A DNA stretch of 9,867 nucleotides, taken from NCBI GenBank assembly GCA_018901355.1, contig JAHIEZ010000075.1, forward strand, positions 1 to 9,867, read 5' to 3'. The notes beneath the pieces are model-generated. The model was given only the letters and a program-made list of their open reading frames with translations. It did not search any database and had not been told where the DNA came from. Below, piece after piece: positions 1 through 5,033 of the stretch (position 1 is its first letter; each line of letters begins with the position of its first letter). The translations under genes and the position numbers were made by a program. This DNA is from Patescibacteria group bacterium. GTDB lineage: Bacteria > Patescibacteriota > Microgenomatia > UBA12405.

Positions 1-1
1 C

Positions 2-247
2 AAAATTTCGCCTTTTACTCTTTATCCTGCCATTTTTACCCTAGCCACTCTTTTTGTGGCTCATCGCGATATCTCCCGTTATCTGGCTCCCGTTTATCCC
101 TTTATTTTTCTGGCTTTTCCCAAATTTCTCACCCGTCCCTCCACTAAAATTGTTTTTTTGCTTCTTCTGCCGGCCCTGATTCTCTTTGCCGTCAATTTTG
201 TCACTCAAAATACCGCCCCCATTGCCGATTGGGCCGCCTATCTCTAG
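2..247 (+). CDS. C-terminal part of a polytopic membrane protein, possibly a GT-C type glycosyltransferase
   Basis: The frame is open from the first bases of the window to TAG at 245-247, giving the last 81 residues of a protein that starts upstream. The fragment has about three hydrophobic stretches separated by short charged loops. One loop reads HRDISRYLAPVYPF, followed by a hydrophobic helix, a short basic loop and a final helix. An HRD-x-x-RYL-x-P loop between membrane helices near the C-terminus resembles polytopic GT-C (PIG-V/ArnT-like) mannosyl- or arabinosyltransferases that use polyprenyl-phosphate sugars. That resemblance is my recollection of the family, and no catalytic DxD loop lies inside the window. 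An integral membrane location is well supported; the enzyme class is a guess. The next ORF begins 10 nt downstream on the same strand, so the two may be co-transcribed. Confidence 0.7.
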   Translation, partial: KISPFTLYPAIFTLATLFVAHRDISRYLAPVYPFIFLAFPKFLTRPSTKIVFLLLLPALILFAVNFVTQNTAPIADWAAYL

Positions 248-257
248 ACCCTAAAAT

Positions 258-479
258 TTGTTATATTTATTTATAAAAGCTGAACTTCTTTCACAAATAG
301 TTCGCCTTCCTCCTTGTCAAACCTGTCGTTGCAGGGAAATTAAACAAGGTCAGTGGTTTTGTCGCAACCCCTATCTTCTCCAGCCCGAACCTTGCTCTAA
401 CGGTGGTCAAGACTGCCTTCATCATACCCCTCGATTTAACCTATATGCTCTCGACCCCGCCTTTTCTGACCCAGCTTGA
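258..479 (+). CDS. Small Cys-rich hypothetical protein, putative metal-binding
   Basis: A 73-residue ORF with a TTG start 10 nt after the membrane protein gene. No ATG start and no Shine-Dalgarno sequence is visible. It has six cysteines: C20, C23 and C25 in PPCQTCRC, then C35, C46 and C53. The spacing C-x2-C-x11-C, with Arg after the second Cys and a GQ-x-aromatic-C ending, is exactly repeated in the Cys-rich protein at 1744-1941. This suggests both belong to one small zinc-ribbon-like group. The rest is Pro-rich and has no signal peptide or membrane segment. I do not recognise the family. The conserved spacing is the main reason to believe it is translated. The weak start leaves open that it is a decaying gene or a distal part of the preceding transcript. 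Function is unknown. Confidence 0.45.
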   Translation: MLYLFIKAELLSQIVRLPPCQTCRCREIKQGQWFCRNPYLLQPEPCSNGGQDCLHHTPRFNLYALDPAFSDPA

Positions 480-599
480 CTTACCCTATAACAGGATGTT
501 ATATTACTTTATTGCCTTATGGCAAGTACTTTAACATTATTGTTTGAATTTTTTTGTTCGAAAATAAAAGTCCAAAATTGTCGACCCACTGTTTTTTCT

Positions 600-627
600 T
601 GTCATCCTGAATTTATTTCAGGATCTC
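600..627. repeat. Palindromic dispersed repeat, copy 1 (intergenic)
   Basis: A 28-base unit begins TGTCATCCTGAA and ends TTCAGGATCTC. It forms an 8-bp stem (604-611 with 617-624) around the 5-base loop TTTAT. It is base-for-base identical to the copy inside uvrC (8717-8744) and differs from the uvrB copy at two paired positions. Flanking CTTGT (598-602) and ACAAG (629-633) can extend the stem past a small internal loop. If translated in the same phase as the other copies, it would read CHPEFISGSL. Here it lies in the spacer upstream of the secreted-protein gene. Confidence 0.85.
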
Positions 628-705
628 TACAAGAAATTTTGGGAAGACAAGGACTTGTTTTTTATATGGTTTTATCGATAGCCGAGCGGAGCGTTTCTTT
701 TTTTT

Positions 706-749
706 GGGTCTGGGATTCCAGCCCAACAGGGTCTGACCTTAGGAGGTCA
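706..749 (+). promoter_or_regulatory. Two-hairpin leader over the ribosome binding site of the secreted-protein gene
   Basis: Two inverted repeats stand in tandem before the ATG at 753. The first pairs CTGG (710-713) with CCAG (718-721), extended by GGG (706-708) with CCC (722-724) across a one-base bulge. The second pairs TGACCT (734-739) with AGGTCA (744-749) around a TAGG loop. The strong Shine-Dalgarno AGGAGGT (741-747) lies half in that loop and half in the stem, so folding would partly hide it. This is compatible with translational control by temperature, ligand or protein, but no known riboswitch was recognised. The structure is seen; the regulatory role is inference. Confidence 0.4.
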
Positions 750-752
750 ATC

Positions 753-1667
753 ATGAAATGGAGACATGGTCTCGCCGTTTTCCTGTTCATAGTAGCCATG
801 ATGGCATTCGCGTTCACCGTCAGCGCCGAGGGCCCAACGGTCATCCTGACCGACCAAGTCATTCTCGTGCGAGGCTCTGCTGTCGTGGGTTTTGCCCATG
901 ACCAAGACCTCGCCAAGGTTACGATCTCCGATCCGATCGGTCAAGACAGCGAGGCCCAAATGTGGGTTTCACTCGCCGGTTTGATCAAGGGGGAAATCTA
1001 CGAGATCTCCTTTGATCACTTCGTCACGGCTGTCGGAGCCGAAGACATGGGAGCGTACAGCTTTGTGCGCTCATCAAGCGTCGAGCTTTCCGTGCTACCA
1101 GGAGGAGGGGCTTATGCCGATAACTATGGTTATTGGCAGAGGATTTCCGCCGCCCCAAACGAGTGGGGTACCGGATGGGAGAACTCAATCCCCGTCACGG
1201 TTACCTTCACCGCCAACAACGAGAGTGTGGACCTTGCCTTTGGGGTAGGTGCCAAATGGCCAGTGGGTGCACCCCACATGGTCGAGGCCTACTTTGGCGA
1301 TCTACAGATTGCCATGCTCACCCCGCCGACCTCTGCGCCCGTCGCGCTTGTTGCACCATGTGAGCCTACCATCGTCGACACGGCCACAGTCACCGAGACC
1401 ACGCTGGTCACGGAAACCGTCGCGATCGTCGAAACGACCGAAGTGGTCACCGACACCCTAGAGGTCATGATCAACTGTGACTATCCGACCCTTTGGAGTC
1501 ACTATGTGGCCTTGGGCGGCGACCCAACCTGTCCCTGCCAGTGGGACACGTGGTTGAGTGCCGTTCGTGTGCTCAACCCAGGCCTGGCCAACGCCGATAT
1601 CGTTCACGGCGGTGAAAGCTACACCGTCCCCTCGCTTCTTGTTCCGGTGATCCCCGCCGTCGGCTGA
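753..1667 (+). CDS. Secreted protein with signal peptide, beta-rich domain, T/V/E linker and degenerate LysM-like tail
   Basis: The ATG at 753 was chosen because a perfect AGGAGGT lies 5 nt upstream and a classical signal peptide follows directly: a basic start MKWRH, a hydrophobic core, and cleavage after TVSA (residue 25). The frame is open further upstream to an ATG at 519, but that stretch is low-complexity spacer with the palindromic repeat. The 304-residue product has a beta-rich domain (about 26-190, many aromatic and Gly residues, no family recognised). A Thr/Val/Glu linker follows (about 208-239), then a tail (244-293) with TLWSHY near its start and LNPGLANADIVHGGESYTVP near its end. 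That tail resembles a LysM peptidoglycan-binding module with a Cys-containing insert (C260, C262). It is probably exported and attached to, or associated with, the cell wall. Base use is unlike the neighbours: 34 of 60 bases are G or C at 841-900, against 17 of 60 at 3961-4020 in uvrB. This suggests recent transfer or different selection. Confidence 0.85.
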   Translation: MKWRHGLAVFLFIVAMMAFAFTVSAEGPTVILTDQVILVRGSAVVGFAHDQDLAKVTISDPIGQDSEAQMWVSLAGLIKGEIYEISFDHFVTAVGAEDMGAYSFVRSSSVELSVLPGGGAYADNYGYWQRISAAPNEWGTGWENSIPVTVTFTANNESVDLAFGVGAKWPVGAPHMVEAYFGDLQIAMLTPPTSAPVALVAPCEPTIVDTATVTETTLVTETVAIVETTEVVTDTLEVMINCDYPTLWSHYVALGGDPTCPCQWDTWLSAVRVLNPGLANADIVHGGESYTVPSLLVPVIPAVG

Positions 1668-1679
1668 GTTCGTGTATCT

Positions 1680-1704
1680 GATTCCTCTTCGTTGAAGAGG
1701 AATC
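1680..1704 (+). terminator. Hairpin terminator after the secreted-protein gene
   Basis: GATTCCTCTTC (1680-1690) pairs perfectly with GAAGAGGAATC (1694-1704) around a GTT loop, giving an 11-bp stem. It begins 13 nt after the stop codon. The following T-run is short (GTTT), so termination may be incomplete, or the stem may mainly protect the mRNA 3' end. Confidence 0.6.
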
Positions 1705-1743
1705 GTTTAGACAAACCTCCCTAAAGGGAAAGAAAGGAGTATC

Positions 1744-1941
1744 GTGGGTATATTTAAAAAGAAAAAAAGTAGTCGCCGCTGTTCTGACTGTCGGTGGTAT
1801 ATCACCACCGGGGGGCAAGGTTATTGCTCAAAGGACACACCTTGTCGGGTAGATGTCCGAAAACTTACTGGTGCTGGCATTAAAAACCAGTGCCAACCTT
1901 GTCCCCAAGTTTTCACCTGCGAGGCGTTCCAGCCCCGCTAG
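1744..1941 (+). CDS. Small Cys-rich basic protein, putative zinc-binding
   Basis: A 65-residue ORF with a GTG start preceded by AAAGGAG (1733-1739) at good spacing. The N-terminus is strongly basic (KKKKSSRR). Seven cysteines follow: C13 and C16 (CSDC), C28, C34, C50 and C53 (CQPC), and C59 just before the ending CEAFQPR. Two CxxC pairs could form a zinc ribbon. The tail resembles the C-x-x-F-x-P ending of many small Cys-rich bacterial and archaeal proteins. The C-x2-C-x11-C block matches the ORF at 258-479. There is no signal peptide or membrane helix, so it is probably cytoplasmic and may bind nucleic acid through its basic head. CCTCC (1716-1720) upstream could pair with the GGAG of the ribosome site, and TCCC/GGGA (1718-1729) forms a small hairpin between them. 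The family is not recognised; the prediction as a gene is fairly firm. Confidence 0.7.
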   Translation: MGIFKKKKSSRRCSDCRWYITTGGQGYCSKDTPCRVDVRKLTGAGIKNQCQPCPQVFTCEAFQPR

Positions 1942-1977
1942 GCCCTGTCTCGAAAAAACACACCCAAGTGGTAAAAA

Positions 1978-2458
1978 GCTAAGAAAAATCTAAAAGAGAG
2001 GGATTGATCACCCCTGAAACTAATGATTTTTCAAAGCCCAAAAAACCGCCGGTGTCATAATAGGTACCAAGAAAACACCTGAAGTTTTCTTATTCAGTGT
2101 CGTCCCGGTTAAAATCCGAGACACTGTCTTAATCCTGCACCGCGTCCTCAGTTTTATCACCTTTTGTCTAGCACCACCTGCGGTGATAGACTCCGTCTCT
2201 TTCCGTTTCACGGATAAAAAAGACGGTAGGTAAAACACAAAAGGACGCAATTTTCCATCACAGGAGTGCATTGACTCCTTCCTCCGACAGAACCCCGATC
2301 TTAGAGATGGCTTCTGCATCCTCGCAGAAATTTATCTCGACGGTCATCTGTCATTCAATGCGCGCTGGTTCCAACCAAACGGGGTTGGGACCTCAGGCAT
2401 TCACGCCAAGCGCTTTAAACCCTGAGCCCATTTTGGACTCAGAGCATATAGCGCTTGG
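1978..2458. ncRNA. Candidate large structured RNA made of nested and tandem stem-loops
   Basis: Bases 1942-2523 hold no convincing protein gene. Almost every part between 1978 and 2458 can pair. Stems seen: 1983-1990 with 2025-2032 (extended by GCT 1978-1980 with AGC 2035-2037); 2069-2076 with 2084-2091; 2095-2101 with 2120-2126. A three-way junction is closed by 2142-2148 with 2242-2248 and 2151-2156 with 2231-2236, and encloses hairpins 2166-2191 and 2193-2226. Further stems: 2262-2267 with 2274-2279; 2286-2290 with 2348-2352 enclosing 2304-2308/2334-2338 and 2312-2317/2324-2329; 2367-2376 with 2383-2392; and 2406-2414 with 2450-2458 enclosing 2422-2426/2438-2442. The strand is unresolved: some stems gain G-U pairs on the minus strand (2095-2126, 2422-2442) and others on the plus strand (2367-2392, 2151-2158/2229-2236). 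I checked for RNase P, tmRNA, SRP RNA and group I/II intron landmarks and found none convincing. Confidence 0.5.
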
Positions 2459-2489
2459 TTTCAAAAATTCAAACAATAATTTAAGTATT

Positions 2490-2521
2490 AAAAAACCCCG
2501 GCATCAGCGCCGGGTTTTTTT
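2490..2521. terminator. Strong bidirectional intrinsic terminator
   Basis: CCCGGC (2497-2502) pairs with GCCGGG (2509-2514) around ATCAGC. An A-run lies before it and a T-run after it (2515-2521), so it works as a stem plus U-tract on both strands. On the minus strand it starts directly after the stop codon of the gene at 2524-2766. On the plus strand it would end the structured-RNA region. It is the clearest terminator in the window. Confidence 0.9.
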
Positions 2522-2523
2522 GT

Positions 2524-2766
2524 TTATTTTTTCCTATATCTTCCGGATCGCCCATGACTCAATACCTTCATATCACCTAGTTTTTTCCCGGAAATATGAG
2601 ATTTTCCTTTTCCCTTTTCATCTACTAACTCTTGAAACAGTCTTGCTCTTGTTATTCCTCCATCTTCAATTAATCTTTGTAGGTCATCATCAGGCTCAAC
2701 TCCGGGAAACTGTTTTTGTACCCGCAAAACCACCCTCCTCAAACTTTCAGGGTTTTCTATTGGCAT
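2524..2766 (-). CDS. Small orphan protein, acidic helical head and basic tail
   Basis: An 80-residue ORF, second in a leftward two-gene operon. Its ATG lies 2 nt after the stop of the upstream gene, with an AAGGTG site at normal spacing inside that gene's end, so translation is probably coupled. Residues 1-50 look helical and mixed-charge (PESLRRVVLRVQKQFPGVEP, then DDDLQRLIEDGG). Residues about 50-80 are rich in Lys, Gly, Ser and Arg and end in GRSGRYRKK, as in nucleic-acid- or ribosome-binding tails. There is no signal peptide and no membrane segment. The two-small-gene layout recalls toxin-antitoxin pairs, but neither protein matches a family I know, and I do not claim that function. The terminator at 2490-2521 follows at once. 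The gene call is supported by the tidy operon layout, the promoter and the terminator. Confidence 0.7.
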   Translation of the reverse strand: MPIENPESLRRVVLRVQKQFPGVEPDDDLQRLIEDGGITRARLFQELVDEKGKGKSHISGKKLGDMKVLSHGRSGRYRKK

Positions 2767-2768
2767 TT

Positions 2769-2927
2769 TTACACCTTATTCTGTGGTCGTCTAAAGGAAG
2801 GCATGGCCTTGGTAATTGGTCTGAATTTGGAAAAATTAGCCTGATCTGTTCCTGGGGCTTTATTTTTTTCCACCAATTTTTTTAATTCTTCTCTTTCGTT
2901 AACTTTATTTTTTATTTTTGCTTTCAT
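2769..2927 (-). CDS. 52-residue basic orphan protein, first gene of leftward mini-operon
   Basis: The frame runs from ATG at 2927 to TAA at 2769. It encodes a 52-residue protein, very basic at its start (MKAKIKNKVNEREELKKLVE). A likely short amphipathic helix is followed by a Pro/Arg/Lys-rich end (PSFRRPQNKV). A TATAAT box ends 5 nt before the ATG, which suggests a leaderless transcript, and no Shine-Dalgarno is present. The stop codon is 2 nt before the start of the next gene. The family is not recognised. Its small size and charge fit a nucleic-acid-binding or partner protein for the 80-residue product. It is divergent from uvrB with only 57 bp between the two starts, so the two operons may share control. 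Confidence 0.65.
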   Translation of the reverse strand: MKAKIKNKVNEREELKKLVEKNKAPGTDQANFSKFRPITKAMPSFRRPQNKV

Positions 2928-2932
2928 ATCTT

Positions 2933-2938
2933 ATTATA
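2933..2938 (-). promoter_or_regulatory. Perfect -10 box for the leftward small-protein operon
   Basis: TATAAT on the minus strand, five bases upstream of the ATG at 2927. Transcription would start at or next to the A of the ATG, giving a leaderless mRNA. No good -35 match is seen at 17 bp. Confidence 0.6.
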
Positions 2939-2948
2939 ATACATTTTA

Positions 2949-2967
2949 ACCCGAATATTACCCGAAT
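2949..2967. promoter_or_regulatory. 11-bp-period direct repeat, candidate shared operator
   Basis: ACCCGAAT occurs at 2949-2956 and again at 2960-2967, exactly one helical turn apart. It sits between the two divergent -10 boxes, over the -35 and spacer region of the uvrB promoter. Two same-face half-sites are a common layout for a dimeric regulator. Some LexA proteins (alphaproteobacterial GTTC-N7-GTTC) use the same 11-bp period, although the half-site here is different. A role in damage-induced control of uvrBAC is inference. Confidence 0.45.
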
Positions 2968-2970
2968 TTT

Positions 2971-2979
2971 TGTTACAAT
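2971..2979 (+). promoter_or_regulatory. Extended -10 promoter of uvrBAC, apparently leaderless
   Basis: TGT followed by TACAAT (2974-2979) makes an extended -10 element five bases before the uvrB ATG at 2985. The start site would fall on or beside the ATG. GGAG (2981-2984) touches the ATG directly, too close to act as a Shine-Dalgarno. Confidence 0.6.
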
Positions 2980-2984
2980 AGGAG

Positions 2985-5033
2985 ATGGACTTTCAGCTCA
3001 AATCAGACTTTAAACCTGCCGGCGATCAGCCTCAAGCCATCAAAGCTCTGACCGACAACTTAAAAAAGGGGATTAACAAACAAGTTTTGCTGGGGGTAAC
3101 CGGTTCCGGTAAAACCTTTACCGTTGCCAATCTTATCCAAAACACCCAGCTTCCCACTCTCATTATTTCTCACAACAAGACCCTGGCCGCTCAGCTTTAT
3201 CAGGAGTTTAGGGAGCTTTTTCCCAAAAATAAGGTTTCTTATTTTGTTTCCTATTACGACTATTATCAGCCCGAGTCTTATTTACCTGCCTCTGATACCT
3301 ATATTGCCAAAGAAGTCGATATCAACCAGCTTATCGACAGACTTCGTCTCGAAGCCACCTCCAATCTCTTCTCCGGCTCTGACAACATCGTTATCGCTTC
3401 CGTTTCCTGTATTTACAATATCGGTTCTCCCGAGGATTTTAGTCAACGTATCATCAATTTTTCTCTTGGTCAAAACTACCCCCGTCGGGCTCTTTTTGAG
3501 CAACTGGTCTCACTTTATTACACCCGCTCCGGTCTCGAGTTTACCCGTTCTACTTTTCGGGTTAGGGGAGAGGTGGTGGAAATTTGGCCTTCCTACCAGG
3601 ATTGGATCTTAAGTTTGGAGTTTTCCGGCGATAAGCTGATCAATATTCTTCATCGTCATCCTCTCTCCGGCCAGGAGCAAAAAATTTCTGATTTTTGTCT
3701 TTATCCCGCCAAGCAGTATGTCGGTGCCGCTAGCGCCGATCTTCCCGTTATTTTTAAAAAAATTAGAACCGACGCTAAACGCCAAGCCGCCATTTTTAAG
3801 TCGCAAAATCGTATCTTAGAAGCCCATCGCATCATTCAACGTACCGAATATGACCTGGAGATGCTTCAGGAATTAGGTTATGTCAACGGCATCGAAAATT
3901 ATTCTATTTATTTTGATCAGGACAGAAGTGCCGGCGATCCTCCTTACACTCTGGTTGATTATTTTAAAAAGCTTTGGGGTGATAATTTTTTGACTATTAT
4001 TGACGAATCTCACGTTACTATTCCTCAAATTGGTGGTATGCACAAAGGCGACCAATCTCGCAAACAAAATTTAATTGATTTTGGTTTTCGCCTTCCTTCC
4101 GCTCTCGACAATCGTCCTCTTACCTTTGCCGAATTTTATAGTCGTGTTCCCAAAGCTATCTACCTTTCCGCCACTCCCGCCCCCTGGGAGATTGAGGACA
4201 GCCGTAAGTGTCATGCTGAATTTATTTCAGCATCTCAACCAGTTCGCGATGACGCTCCTTATGTTATCGAACAGCTTATCCGCCCCACCGGCCTGATTGA
4301 TCCGCCTATTACTATTTCTGCCACCAAAAACCAAATTCCTCATCTTATTTCTCAAATCAAAGATCAGGTCAAAGCCAAAAACCGTACTTTGGTTATCACT
4401 ATCACCAAGCGTATGGCCGAAGATTTAGCTGCTTACTTGACCGATCCCCTCAAAACCGGTGCCAATTTCAAGGTGGCTTATCTTCATTCAGATATTGATA
4501 CTTTGGAAAGAACCACTATTTTAGACGATCTTCGTTCGGGTAAATATGATGTCTTAGTCGGTATCAATCTTCTTCGCGAAGGTTTGGATTTACCCGAAGT
4601 TTCTCTGGTGGCCATTTTAGATGCCGGTTCTCAGGGTTTTTTACGCTCCAAAAGTTCTCTGATTCAAATCATGGGTCGGGCTTCCCGGTCCTTGGCCGGT
4701 CAGGTTATTCTTTATGCTGACACTGTTTCCGAAGCTATGCGGGGAGCCATTACCGAAGTCAATCGTCGTCGTCGTCTTCAATTGGCTTACAACAAGAAAC
4801 ATCACATTACTCCCCAATCTATAGTAAAATCTATCCGTCCTCAAATTATTGATCAAATCGAAAAGCAAAAAAGGGTTGAGTTGGATCTTGATCCTCAATC
4901 TTTGACTCCACCTCAACTCAAAAAACATTTAAGTCAACTTAAAGCCAGAATGCGTCTTCTGGCCGCCGATATGGACTTTGAAGAAGCTATAAAAATTAGA
5001 GATCAAATTAAAAAAATAGAACATGACCAATAA
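2985..5033 (+). CDS. uvrB: Excinuclease ABC subunit B (UvrB), with in-frame palindrome insertion
   Basis: UvrB is the damage-verifying, ATP-dependent helicase-like subunit of nucleotide excision repair. It receives the lesion from UvrA and then recruits UvrC. The 682-residue length is normal. Seen in order: Walker A GVTGSGKT (37-44); the beta-hairpin region YYDYYQPESYLPASDTYIAKE begins near residue 90 and would clamp one DNA strand; Walker B DESH (340-343); SATP near 394; LREGLDLPE (530-538); the motif VI region QIMGRASR (561-568) with its arginines; and a C-terminal UVR coiled-coil (about 648-682) for UvrA/UvrC contact. Between SATPAPWEIEDS and EQLIRPTGLIDP lies an extra segment, CHAEFISASQ (409-418), encoded by the palindromic repeat. 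It lengthens a loop after the SATP motif. The frame is intact and all motifs are kept, so the protein is probably active. It is the first gene of the operon and shares its last 11 bases with uvrA. Confidence 0.97.
   Translation: MDFQLKSDFKPAGDQPQAIKALTDNLKKGINKQVLLGVTGSGKTFTVANLIQNTQLPTLIISHNKTLAAQLYQEFRELFPKNKVSYFVSYYDYYQPESYLPASDTYIAKEVDINQLIDRLRLEATSNLFSGSDNIVIASVSCIYNIGSPEDFSQRIINFSLGQNYPRRALFEQLVSLYYTRSGLEFTRSTFRVRGEVVEIWPSYQDWILSLEFSGDKLINILHRHPLSGQEQKISDFCLYPAKQYVGAASADLPVIFKKIRTDAKRQAAIFKSQNRILEAHRIIQRTEYDLEMLQELGYVNGIENYSIYFDQDRSAGDPPYTLVDYFKKLWGDNFLTIIDESHVTIPQIGGMHKGDQSRKQNLIDFGFRLPSALDNRPLTFAEFYSRVPKAIYLSATPAPWEIEDSRKCHAEFISASQPVRDDAPYVIEQLIRPTGLIDPPITISATKNQIPHLISQIKDQVKAKNRTLVITITKRMAEDLAAYLTDPLKTGANFKVAYLHSDIDTLERTTILDDLRSGKYDVLVGINLLREGLDLPEVSLVAILDAGSQGFLRSKSSLIQIMGRASRSLAGQVILYADTVSEAMRGAITEVNRRRRLQLAYNKKHHITPQSIVKSIRPQIIDQIEKQKRVELDLDPQSLTPPQLKKHLSQLKARMRLLAADMDFEEAIKIRDQIKKIEHDQ
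4209..4236. repeat. Palindromic dispersed repeat, copy 2 (inside uvrB)
   Basis: Same 28-base unit as 600-627 and 8717-8744, but the stem is ATGCTGAA (4213-4220) with TTCAGCAT (4226-4233). The single C-G pair of the other copies is G-C here: both arms changed together, so pairing is kept. The reading phase is the same as in uvrC, giving CHAEFISASQ. Confidence 0.9.

Noticed and set aside
487..503. Inverted repeat TATAAC/GTTATA around AGGAT after the first Cys-rich ORF
   Set aside because: Only six AT-rich pairs with a broken T-run after it; too weak to call a terminator or operator.
519..752. Upstream extension of the secreted protein from an ATG at 519
   Set aside because: It would place 78 low-complexity residues, including the repeat, before a perfect signal peptide and ribosome site at 753.
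2020..2271. Minus-strand ORF of 83 codons with AAGGAG just before its ATG
   Set aside because: Its sequence is explained by the nested stem-loops, the protein has no protein-like pattern, and the ATG lies in a hairpin loop. Kept only as a remark in the pseudoknot finding.
2286..2303. GACAGAACCCC on the plus strand resembles the 3' conserved region of RNase P RNA (ACAGAACCCGGCTTA)
   Set aside because: The matching 5' region (GAGGAAAGTCC) is absent upstream, and GGCTTA is not preserved. Treated as chance similarity.
2271..2885. Long plus-strand open frame of 204 codons with TTG start
   Set aside because: It runs through the structured-RNA region, across the strong terminator and antisense to the two small leftward genes. 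Its product looks like shadow translation.
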